DNA of 46,011 nucleotides from Chitinophagales bacterium (GTDB taxonomy: Bacteria > Bacteroidota > Bacteroidia > Chitinophagales > LD1), in the NCBI GenBank assembly GCA_025057415.1, contig JANWXI010000011.1, positions 1 through 46,011 of the forward strand, written 5' to 3'. A model generated the notes under the pieces. It was not told where the DNA came from and searched no databases. It saw nothing but the letters and a program-made list of their open reading frames with translations. Each line of letters opens with the position of its first letter. Positions within the stretch are counted from its first letter, which is position 1. Positions 18,312 through 25,521 of this stretch are shown in pieces. A program made the position numbers and the translations under genes.

Positions 18312-21167
18312 CTATTTACGGATAAAACACAACTGCCTGCGGAGGATCACATCCCTGTTGGATACAATGGTTAAGTAAATACCTTCCGCAAGGTCTCCTA
18401 CAAAAATTTCCGGTGCAGAAACATTTCTGACACAACGACCGGCATTATCATACAATGCCATCCGAATTCCGGCATCATGTTGAAGGCCGGTTACAGCAAT
18501 TTTCTGCTCTTGTACATGAATGTAAAGATTTGTACTCTCAGAGTTTACATCAGCCGTTCCGACGGATGTGTGTATGTACTCAAAGGGTTCCGAAATGGGC
18601 GAGGCGCATCCGTTAGAATCTGTTACCTGCACCTGATACGAGCCGTCTAAAGTGGGATCCAGGGTTTGTCCGGTGGCACCGGATATCGGGCTGCCGTAAT
18701 AAAACCACTGGTTATTGACAGGCGATGAAGATACGAGTATGGTATCATTTAATGTAATAGTGGGCGCAGGAGGCAAGGGTAACACCACAACCGGGTAAGA
18801 GGCAGAAGCTGTAGAGTTACCGTCAGAAACAGTAACGCTATAGACGGTAGTTTGGGAAGGATTGATATATGGATCGCTGAGCGTGGAGTTTAACCCTGCC
18901 GGCGAGGATGCCCACTGATACGCATAAATACCGCTGCCGCCCTGTGCGTGCGCAAAGAGTTGCGATGCTTCGCCCAGGCATATTGTATCGGACGTTGAAG
19001 TGATGGTCACGGAGAGCGGCCCGCCCGAAACAAACACAACGACTTCATCACTGGCGCTGCAACCATTGGTATCGTAACCCGTAACGGAGTAAGTGGTTGT
19101 AACGGAAGGTGTCACATTATGGGAAGCAGTTTGGGCGCCGTTGCTCCATTGGTATGTAATGGCGCCAGAGGCCGTAAGGGTTACGCTGTTACCGGCCGTA
19201 ATCACAACATCATTCCCCGCACTTACGGGTGGAAGCGGATGTACGGTTACACTAACACTAGCCGAAGCCGTGGAGTTGCCATCGTTCACCGTTACGGTAT
19301 AAATTGTATTGGCAGCAGGATTAGCCACAGGATTTTTCGAAGTTGAGCTCCAGGAGCCGGCAGTTGATGACCATGTGTAGGTATAATTACCGCTTCCGCC
19401 AGAGGGCAAAGCATCAAGCTGTACTGATGCGCCTGCGCAAATGGTTTGCGGTGAAGCAGTAGCCGACACAGATAAACCGCCACCGGAAACATACACCGTG
19501 ACCTGGTCAGATGCTGTACACCCTTGTGAATCGGTTACCGTAACGGTATAAATAGTGGTTGAACCGGGTGATACGGTAATAGAAGGAGTGTTTGCACCGT
19601 TGTTCCATACGTAAGAAACACCTCCGCTAGCTGTAAGGGTAACGCTCTGACCATACGCTACAGTAACATCATTTCCGGCATTGGCATTAGGCGGGGTAAG
19701 AACCCCCACCGTAACGGAAGCAGTAGCTGTACATTCACCGGTGCTGACGGTCACAGTGTATGTAGTGGGTTGTGTGATACCGCTCACCATCGGATTGGCC
19801 ACAGTGGCACTCGATAAACCCGTTGCCGGAGACCAGTTATAGGTAAATGAATTGACAGCCGTGGCGGTTACGGAAGTTTGAAGTGTCAGCGTACCCCCCG
19901 GGCATACCGCCGGAGCGATGTTAGTAATGGTAACTTTGGGATTTTGGATAAAACAACGCGAGTAGCGCGATGCCTGCGCCATGTTGGTGTTGCTTGTGTA
20001 TTGCCATAATTTGTTTCCATTAGAATCAATTTCATATACGTAACCACCTATGCCAAGGCAAATGAGTGTATTACCGTTTGGCAACTGCTGGCTGTTGCTC
20101 ATATTACTGGAGTAACCGGCATTGCCCGATGCATTCGTATAGGCGATACGCTTGTTGTAAGTGGCAGGCGGTATGGGCTGCCCGGGCGTAAATATGTATT
20201 GCGAGCCATTCCAGGGCGCGTTAATCAAATCTACACAGGAGTGATTGTTTGATATGCCTTTGTTGTTGAAACCCACCAGCCAGCCGGCGTTAGGGCAGTT
20301 ATCAGGAACCCAATGGGCATCGTGTATTACATTGAAGTTAGCGGTTCCCGGTGCGTCATAAGCTGCAGGATTGCCCCACCGGTAAAGAAAATCACCGCCT
20401 TTACCGTGAATCCCTCCGGTGTGGCCGGCTGCCTCTGCAGTAGTGGTGCTGTGGTCTATCACGTACAATTCATTAGTGTTATGTGCACTTACTACAATGA
20501 GGTCTAATGCCTGGTTGTAATCAATGCCATTCATGTGCCACCAGTCGCTCAGGTTGGCTTTGTAGTTCACATTCATCAATTGAGGGTTTTGCACTATTGA
20601 GCTCACGTAATTAGCTGCGTTAGGATTGGTATTCTGGCACAGATGGTCGAATAAATTCCATTGCCACACGATATTGGCGGTGCTCGGTCCGGTGGGTTGC
20701 AGTTCCACAATTTTCTCGAGTAGTTTTGAAACATTAGAAGTACAACCGGCGGCGGTCATTTGGGTACCTGTTTTCTTTTCATACACAATAAGCAATACGT
20801 TCCCGTTGGGCATGGGGCATATATCGTGGTGTGAGATTTCGTTGGCATTGGAAATGGTATAGTCAAAGAGTACGTTACCGTTCCAGTCGATTTTCTGTAC
20901 TCTGCCGCATAGTCCTCCACCGGAGAAGTTGGGGTTATTGGTTTTTACGGAGCGCCAAAGAAAACCACCCGGAGTAAGATAACACGAATAGCCGGTTTGA
21001 CCGGGTAAGTTTGTCCAGGTTTTTACCACATTACTGTTTGTATCTAACAATGTAACTGTTGTAGAGTTTTGGGGAGCTATGAGGGTTACCCACCCCCATT
21101 TTTCGGAGGCGGCAATCGAAACAGTACAGGAGACAAATGTGAGCGCGAGTAATGCGATTTTTTTCAT
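18312..21167 (-). CDS. Secreted arylsulfotransferase-like protein with Ig/PKD repeats and T9SS signal
   Basis: A 951-aa exported protein. After a signal peptide (1-19) comes a beta-propeller-like domain (about 20-412) resembling ASST-type arylsulfotransferases: repeated strands such as VQKIDWNGNVLFDYTI, EISHHDICPMPNGNVLLIVY, GIHGKGGDFLYRWGNP and YVYEIDSNGNKLWQYT. Six Ig/PKD-like repeats of about 70-80 aa follow (about 413-865). Repeats 2+3 and 4+5 form a duplicated two-domain unit joined by VSGG-x-LSV. A type A-like T9SS C-terminal domain ends the protein (LAEGIYLTIVSNRDVILRRQ). The fold assignment is firm; real sulfotransfer activity is not shown, since related proteins in Bacteroidota are mostly uncharacterised. 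Confidence 0.82.
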   Translation of the reverse strand: MKKIALLALTFVSCTVSIAASEKWGWVTLIAPQNSTTVTLLDTNSNVVKTWTNLPGQTGYSCYLTPGGFLWRSVKTNNPNFSGGGLCGRVQKIDWNGNVLFDYTISNANEISHHDICPMPNGNVLLIVYEKKTGTQMTAAGCTSNVSKLLEKIVELQPTGPSTANIVWQWNLFDHLCQNTNPNAANYVSSIVQNPQLMNVNYKANLSDWWHMNGIDYNQALDLIVVSAHNTNELYVIDHSTTTAEAAGHTGGIHGKGGDFLYRWGNPAAYDAPGTANFNVIHDAHWVPDNCPNAGWLVGFNNKGISNNHSCVDLINAPWNGSQYIFTPGQPIPPATYNKRIAYTNASGNAGYSSNMSNSQQLPNGNTLICLGIGGYVYEIDSNGNKLWQYTSNTNMAQASRYSRCFIQNPKVTITNIAPAVCPGGTLTLQTSVTATAVNSFTYNWSPATGLSSATVANPMVSGITQPTTYTVTVSTGECTATASVTVGVLTPPNANAGNDVTVAYGQSVTLTASGGVSYVWNNGANTPSITVSPGSTTIYTVTVTDSQGCTASDQVTVYVSGGGLSVSATASPQTICAGASVQLDALPSGGSGNYTYTWSSTAGSWSSTSKNPVANPAANTIYTVTVNDGNSTASASVSVTVHPLPPVSAGNDVVITAGNSVTLTASGAITYQWSNGAQTASHNVTPSVTTTYSVTGYDTNGCSASDEVVVFVSGGPLSVTITSTSDTICLGEASQLFAHAQGGSGIYAYQWASSPAGLNSTLSDPYINPSQTTVYSVTVSDGNSTASASYPVVVLPLPPAPTITLNDTILVSSSPVNNQWFYYGSPISGATGQTLDPTLDGSYQVQVTDSNGCASPISEPFEYIHTSVGTADVNSESTNLYIHVQEQKIAVTGLQHDAGIRMALYDNAGRCVRNVSAPEIFVGDLAEGIYLTIVSNRDVILRRQLCFIRK

Positions 21168-21320
21168 TTTGCATTCATTTAAGGTAAAGTTAATTTAAGG
21201 TTAGACATTTTATTTAACAAAAGTTTAACATAGTGGGGGACAAAATATTTATGGTATAGGTTATTGCTGTTGTACATAAAAAATTCACAAGGTAGGGAGT
21301 GTTGTATCGGGTGCGGGATG
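21168..21320. other. AT-rich leader with a direct repeat
   Basis: The region upstream of the arylsulfotransferase-like gene, up to repeat copy 2. ATTTAAGGT occurs twice at 21177-21185 and 21193-21201, 16 bp apart start to start, and could be an operator. I see no full TAnnTTTG promoter on the minus strand. Confidence 0.35.
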
Positions 21321-21479
21321 CCGGGTGAGGGATGCGTAGGGCGCGAGCGCAGCGAAGCGGCCGCGCCCGTACCTTTGAAAAATCAAAAAATTTACGGGCG
21401 CGGCGGGAGCGACAGCGTACCCCGTAGCAAGCCCGACCCCGCTGCCTTGCATGGCTTGGCAGCGGGGGCACCCCCAAAA
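21321..21479 (-). repeat. Structured 3'-flanking repeat, copy 2
   Basis: Second copy of the element. Hairpin A pairs 21360-21371 with 21393-21404 (12 bp perfect) with the same TTTGA/TCAAA loop as copy 1. Hairpin B pairs CCCCGCTGCC (21437-21446) with GGCAGCGGGG (21458-21467); this stem differs in sequence from copy 1 yet is perfectly paired. It ends 47 bp past the glpD stop codon. Flanks of copies 1 and 2 are unrelated outside the element, which sets its limits. Confidence 0.9.
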
Positions 21480-21526
21480 AGTTAATATTTTTTTAATATG
21501 TTTGGATGAGAAGCGGAGCGCAGCAG

Positions 21527-23167
21527 TTATGCGATGAAACGAACAGCATCGTGGTATGCGCGGAGGGTTTCCTGCTCCATGGCGTATGCCTGATGGGCGG
21601 GGATGCCGGTGTGCTGAGCGAGAAATTGCGTGAAGGGGTGCACTTGGTGCAGCGAGGCGGCGCGGTCGAAAAACAGTTTGCCCGTTCTGCGCACAAAAAA
21701 ATCGGACGGATGCATGACCATTTCGTGCTCCAGCGCATAGAGCCACTCGGCATGCCGGATGGCCGTGTTGAGGTCGGTGCCCTGTGCGGTGAGTTGCGAT
21801 ACGTAGCGGATGAGCACATCGGTGTTGCTTCCGTAGCGATAGAACCACTCGCGGGCGGTGTGGGGCGCGATGCCCGTTTGCTGCGCGAGATGGGTGAGGG
21901 TTCTTTCCTGAGCCAGAAAGTGTTCTTCGTCTTCAAATTCGCTGCCGGAGAGTTTGATATGTCGGGTGGATAGGTTATTAAATTTTTTTGCAATGTATTT
22001 ACGGAGCAGGTTTACCGTTTTTTGTGCCATGAGCCGGTAGCCGGTGAGTTTTCCGCCGGCTATGGAGATGAGGCCGTTGGCTGAGATGATAACTTCGTCT
22101 TTACGGGAGAGTTCAGAGGGAGATTTGCCGTCTTCATGAATCAAGGGACGCAGGCCTGCCCAACTGGAAATAATGTCGCTGATTTGTAAATGTACCGAGG
22201 GGAACATGGCGTTGACGGCATGCAGCAGGTAGCGCGCATCTTCTTCGGTACACAGCGGGTGGTCAATATCATCATGGTACACCGTATCGGTAGTACCCAC
22301 GTATGTAATGTTTTGGCGCGGGATGGCGAATATCATTCTGCCATCGGGTACATCAAAGTATATAGCTTGCCGCACGGGGAGTTTTTCGTGCGGAAACACC
22401 AAATGGACGCCCTTGGTGAGTTGCAGGCGTTTGCCCTGAAGGGAGTTATCTTTTTTGCGCAGTAAATCTACCCAGGGGCCTGCAGCGTTGACCACCGCTG
22501 TGGCGCGAATGGTGATTTCGTTACCGGTGAATGGATCGATGGCAATGACACCACATATTTTATTTTTTTCATATATAAATTTTTCTGCCTGCAGGTAGTT
22601 GACGAGAACAGCCCCGAGCGAAAATGCCTTTTTGGCAATTTCGATGGTGAGGCGGGAGTCATCGGTGCGGTACTCGTAGTAAAGGCCGCCACCGAGCAGC
22701 CGGGTGGGATCCAGGAGCGGCTCAGCGCGCAGCGTGTCGTGGCGGTTGAGCATTTTGCGCCACTCGCTGCGTTTTACACCTGCCAGTAAATCATACACGA
22801 GTAGCGCTGCGGAGGTTGATAACTCGCCAAGCGAACCGTGCCGGACGATGGGCAGCAGCATTTTTTCGGGAACAACCAGGTGGCGCGCATTGCGATGCAC
22901 CACTGCGCGCTCGGTGCCCACATCGCGCACGAGTTTAAATTCTAACTGCTTGAGATACCGAAGCCCACCGTGTATGAGCTTGGTAGAGCGTGAACTGGTA
23001 CCGAAGGCAAAGTCGTTTTTCTCTATCAATGCCACACGCATCCCCTGCAAGGCAGCATCCAGCGCAATACCGCATCCGGTTATGCCGCCGCCTATCACCA
23101 ATACATCATACGAATTTTCGGCTAACGCATGCAGTAATTTATGTCGGTTATGATGAGAAAATTGCAT
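21527..23167 (-). CDS. glpD: Glycerol-3-phosphate dehydrogenase (FAD)
   Basis: This 546-aa flavoprotein oxidises sn-glycerol-3-phosphate to dihydroxyacetone phosphate and passes electrons to quinone or oxygen. The FAD-binding motif VIGGGITGCGIALDAA lies at 24-39, followed by IEKNDFAFGTSSRSTKLIHGG, the conserved segment after beta-2. The substrate-domain and C-terminal DAO_C-like helical domain (LAQQTGIAPHTAREWFYRYG) are present. The length is typical. The gene begins 12 bp after the tandem-rhodanese gene, so the two are probably one transcript. Structured repeat copy 2 follows its stop codon. Confidence 0.95.
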   Translation of the reverse strand: MQFSHHNRHKLLHALAENSYDVLVIGGGITGCGIALDAALQGMRVALIEKNDFAFGTSSRSTKLIHGGLRYLKQLEFKLVRDVGTERAVVHRNARHLVVPEKMLLPIVRHGSLGELSTSAALLVYDLLAGVKRSEWRKMLNRHDTLRAEPLLDPTRLLGGGLYYEYRTDDSRLTIEIAKKAFSLGAVLVNYLQAEKFIYEKNKICGVIAIDPFTGNEITIRATAVVNAAGPWVDLLRKKDNSLQGKRLQLTKGVHLVFPHEKLPVRQAIYFDVPDGRMIFAIPRQNITYVGTTDTVYHDDIDHPLCTEEDARYLLHAVNAMFPSVHLQISDIISSWAGLRPLIHEDGKSPSELSRKDEVIISANGLISIAGGKLTGYRLMAQKTVNLLRKYIAKKFNNLSTRHIKLSGSEFEDEEHFLAQERTLTHLAQQTGIAPHTAREWFYRYGSNTDVLIRYVSQLTAQGTDLNTAIRHAEWLYALEHEMVMHPSDFFVRRTGKLFFDRAASLHQVHPFTQFLAQHTGIPAHQAYAMEQETLRAYHDAVRFIA

Positions 23168-23179
23168 GGAGAGAATGGC

Positions 23180-23833
23180 TTACTCGGATGATTTTTCGGG
23201 TGGTTGAGTTTGTTTTTTAGAGGTAACAACAGGCACCTGCTGTTGTTTGATTTCGTCAAGGGTGGCTTTTACCAGCCGCACGCGCTCAAATCCCGCGCGC
23301 TTAAAGAGCGAGCCGGCTGTGAGCGTATTGGCAACATTGCCTGCAAACACGTAATAGAGTTGATTTGCATCCATATCGCACAGCATGTTTTCGAGGTCGC
23401 CCAGAGCTATGTGGGCTGCATACTCTATATGCTGCTGACGGAATTCTTCGGCTGAGCGCACATCCAGTAATACAAACTCATCATAATGATAATCCATGGC
23501 AAACTCATCGGCATCAATACCGATGAGGATGTCAATAGGATATCCGGAGGAATGCCATGCCGCGAAGCCGCCGTTCATAATACCGGCTATTTGGTAAGCG
23601 CCTGTTCCGCGAAGCATGTTTGTAACTTCGGCAACCTTGTCCTCATCAGCCAGTAGGAGTATTTCTCCATCGGAAAGTACATTTTGTAATTCGTGTAGGA
23701 AATCAGAGGCATAAGGTACTACCAAAGCGTTTTTGATGATGCCCTCCCAAATTTGTTCGGGACTGCGCGTATCCAGTACGGTTACATCGCGTTTATACAA
23801 CTCGTAAAATTTATCTGTATTGAGCAGTTGCAT
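23180..23833 (-). CDS. Tandem rhodanese-like protein lacking catalytic cysteines
   Basis: A 217-aa protein with two rhodanese-fold units (about 1-100 and 108-205), each showing the early V-L-D-x-R-S-x-E motif (VTVLDTRSPEQIWEG; VLLDVRSAEEFRQQH). The active-site loops read LADEDK (61-66) and VFAGNVA (162-168), where an active sulfurtransferase would have cysteine; neither does. It is therefore likely a binding or regulatory rhodanese rather than an enzyme. I start it at the ATG at 23833 (MQLLNTDKFYELY); the frame stays open 20 codons upstream but that part is unlike the domain. It is followed closely by glpD. Confidence 0.8.
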   Translation of the reverse strand: MQLLNTDKFYELYKRDVTVLDTRSPEQIWEGIIKNALVVPYASDFLHELQNVLSDGEILLLADEDKVAEVTNMLRGTGAYQIAGIMNGGFAAWHSSGYPIDILIGIDADEFAMDYHYDEFVLLDVRSAEEFRQQHIEYAAHIALGDLENMLCDMDANQLYYVFAGNVANTLTAGSLFKRAGFERVRLVKATLDEIKQQQVPVVTSKKQTQPPEKSSE

Positions 23834-23855
23834 GGCATGTATGCATAAAGAGGTG

Positions 23856-23883
23856 CGAAAATAAAATTCATTATCGTTAGCAA
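23856..23883 (-). promoter_or_regulatory. Possible promoter of rhodanese-glpD unit
   Basis: On the minus strand TATTTTCG (at 23863-23856) matches TAnnTTTG at 7 of 8 positions, with a TTG (23883-23881) 17 bp upstream, slightly short of the usual 19. It lies 22 bp before the chosen start codon, which supports that start over the longer frame. Confidence 0.35.
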
Positions 23884-23940
23884 TACGCCCCAAACAGAGA
23901 TGTGCCAGTCACCGCACAATTTGTACGGTGAAAAGGATGT

Positions 23941-24237
23941 TTAAGGACTGGAGAAGTATTTTGCCAGCGAATCGCAAAAGCGTAGCATAAACTGACGGTT
24001 GATTGCATAATACACGTGGCGATGTTTGCGATAGCCGTGCAGAATGCCGGCGTTTTTTAATATACGCAAATGCTGCGAGGCGATGGCGGGCGTTATCTTG
24101 AGCTCATCGTATATGTTTTGTACCGGAAGGGGTTGTTTTTCGGCTGCCATGCAAACTATGCGAAAGCGTAACGGATGCGCAATGGCACGCAAGACATGCA
24201 GGGCAAGGGGTAAATGTTTATCAAGCGCTTTGTACAA
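23941..24237 (-). CDS. ArsR-type winged-helix regulator (short)
   Basis: This 98-aa protein is a winged helix-turn-helix of the ArsR/SmtB type: ALHVLRAIAHPLRFRIVCMAAEK, then IYDELKITPAIASQHLRILKNAGIL as the recognition region, then the wing GYRKHRHVYYAIN. No metal-binding ELCVCDL-type motif is present. The only usable start is a TTG at 24237: no ATG occurs between it and the upstream in-frame stop at 24292-24294. It is downstream of the second regulator, beyond a terminator, and 107 bp upstream of the rhodanese-glpD unit, which is a plausible target. Confidence 0.82.
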   Translation of the reverse strand: MYKALDKHLPLALHVLRAIAHPLRFRIVCMAAEKQPLPVQNIYDELKITPAIASQHLRILKNAGILHGYRKHRHVYYAINRQFMLRFCDSLAKYFSSP

Positions 24238-24254
24238 AACAGGTGATTTAAGGA

Positions 24255-24287
24255 TAAAAAATCCCGGGCATGCACGGCAGCCGGGAT
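24255..24287 (-). terminator. Rho-independent terminator after the ArsR-type gene
   Basis: On the minus strand ATCCCGG (24287-24281) pairs with CCGGGAT (24267-24261) and is followed by six T (24261-24256). It lies between the two regulator genes and should end most transcripts of the upstream one. Confidence 0.82.
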
Positions 24288-24312
24288 AACATTATTTTTA
24301 CGTAAAAGGTAT

Positions 24313-24660
24313 TTACTCGTCTTGTGCGAGGTCTTGTATCAGGTTGTTGATTTCCTCCAGACGTTTTTTATCGGCAGTGTACCAAATGAACTTTCCTTCG
24401 CGGGAGGCCTTGGCTACGCCGGCTCTGCGTAGAATGGCGAGGTGCTGTGAAGCCACAGATTGCTCCAGCTTGAGCTTGCCGTAAATTTCGGTCACATTCA
24501 CCTTCTTTTTAGATTCCATTATCTCAAGCATCTGTTTGCGGATGGGATGGTTGAGCGCACGCAAAGTGAGGTGTGCTCTGCGCAGTACGCCATAGTCAAT
24601 CGTAAACTTAGAGCCATTGTCTTTCGTAATAACAAGAGGTTTAATAGATTTAGAAGCCAT
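24313..24660 (-). CDS. ArsR-type winged-helix regulator
   Basis: A 115-aa DNA-binding protein. After a basic N-terminus (MASKSIKPLVITKDNG) comes the winged helix: LTLRALNHPIRKQMLEIME, then VNVTEIYGKLKLEQSVASQHLAILRRAGVA as the DNA-reading part, then the wing SREGKFIWYTAD. It resembles the neighbouring 98-aa regulator, including the shared (S/A)xASQHLxILRxAG core, so the two are likely paralogues. The ATG at 24660 is preferred; a TTG nine bases upstream is the only longer start. A palindrome sits within its own promoter, so autorepression is likely. No metal-ligand motif was seen; the signal is unknown. Confidence 0.88.
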   Translation of the reverse strand: MASKSIKPLVITKDNGSKFTIDYGVLRRAHLTLRALNHPIRKQMLEIMESKKKVNVTEIYGKLKLEQSVASQHLAILRRAGVAKASREGKFIWYTADKKRLEEINNLIQDLAQDE

Positions 24661-24685
24661 ATAGTTCAATTTTGGTTTTGCAGTG

Positions 24686-24717
24686 TAAACATATTAAAAA
24701 ACTTAAAAGTTTCAAAA
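24686..24717 (-). promoter_or_regulatory. Promoter with embedded palindromic operator
   Basis: On the minus strand TTTTG (24717-24713) is followed after exactly 19 bp by TATGTTTA (24693-24686), close to the Bacteroidota TTG-N19-TAnnTTTG promoter. The palindrome AAACTTAAAAGTTT (24699-24712) lies entirely in the spacer, where a bound ArsR dimer would block polymerase. The predicted leader to the ATG is about 20 bases. Confidence 0.65.
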
Positions 24718-24760
24718 CGACAGGTAAAAATAAAAATATGTAAAAAAAAGCATATACAGT

Positions 24761-25417
24761 TTACAGTTTGCCAAAGGGTTGTATATACATTGGCTCAAAG
24801 CGTGCAAGGTCTGCAAATTGCTGTCTTTCACGCAACATAAGCGCGGGTTTAATGAGCAAAGTTGCTGCGGACTTTATCATTACGTATTTATCTGTTAGTT
24901 CTGCAAATGCCCCGGATGGTTCCAGTGTAAAGTTGGCACAAACCGTGCAGGATGATTGTTGTTTGTACAGTTTTACGAATTCATCTGCCGTGACCAAAGA
25001 TGGGGGTGACACTTCATGAAAAGCGCGGTCGTACATTGCAGCAAACACTTTACCGTGCCGCGCTTCTATTGCCGACAGGTAGTAATCAGAGGGTTTAACA
25101 GACGCAGCTTGATATGCTATCGCCAGCAAAGAGGGCACAGCCATGATGGGTTTACCGAGTGCATAGGCAAGTCCTTTGGCTGCCGAAACACCGATGCGTA
25201 GCCCGGTAAAAGAACCGGGGCCGATATTTACTACAATGTATGCTATCGCGTGAAGTTTCAGCCCCGCCTCTTCACAACAGGCGCTGATGAGTATCGTAAG
25301 CTCACGGGCATGACTGTTGTAGTCCGCATGTTCGCGTGTACACAAGATGATATCCTCTTCTGCAATCGCTACCGAGCAAACCGGCGTAGCTGTATCTATA
25401 CACAATAGCGTAGCCAC
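24761..25417 (-). CDS. tsaB: tRNA t6A biosynthesis protein TsaB
   Basis: This 218-aa protein of the ASKHA fold is the TsaB partner of TsaD in making N6-threonylcarbamoyladenosine at position 37 of ANN-decoding tRNAs. The N-terminus LLCIDTATPVCSVAIAEE and the signature VNIGPGSFTGLRIGVSAAKGLAYA are characteristic, as is the HARELTILI segment. It lacks the metal-binding histidines of TsaD, as expected. It is divergent from typA across 104 bp and upstream of the ArsR-type gene on the same strand. TsaD, TsaC and TsaE are not in the window. Confidence 0.93.
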   Translation of the reverse strand: MATLLCIDTATPVCSVAIAEEDIILCTREHADYNSHARELTILISACCEEAGLKLHAIAYIVVNIGPGSFTGLRIGVSAAKGLAYALGKPIMAVPSLLAIAYQAASVKPSDYYLSAIEARHGKVFAAMYDRAFHEVSPPSLVTADEFVKLYKQQSSCTVCANFTLEPSGAFAELTDKYVMIKSAATLLIKPALMLRERQQFADLARFEPMYIQPFGKL

Positions 25418-25458
25418 GAGGCAAACCTAAGCAATGTAATGTTTTCAGAAACCTCCCG

Positions 25459-25487
25459 TTGCCTTGTGCCATCGCTTTGTATATTCG
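25459..25487 (+). promoter_or_regulatory. Probable typA promoter
   Basis: TTG at 25459-25461 and TATATTCG at 25480-25487 form a near-consensus Bacteroidota promoter with an 18-bp spacer. The core TATATTCGCGC is shared with the asd leader. It supports the typA start at 25522 rather than the longer open frame. Confidence 0.45.
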
Positions 25488-25521
25488 CGCCCGTTTAAAA
25501 ATACCCGCCACAACATCTGCC

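Noticed and set aside
21285-21848. Open frames crossing repeat copy 2 and the glpD 3' end
   Set aside because: They read through the structured repeat and antisense or shifted glpD sequence. Similar short frames appear at every copy of the repeat, as expected from its GC-rich composition.
23941-24660. The two small regulators as a toxin-antitoxin pair
   Set aside because: Both are winged-helix DNA-binding proteins with the same core; neither looks like a toxin.
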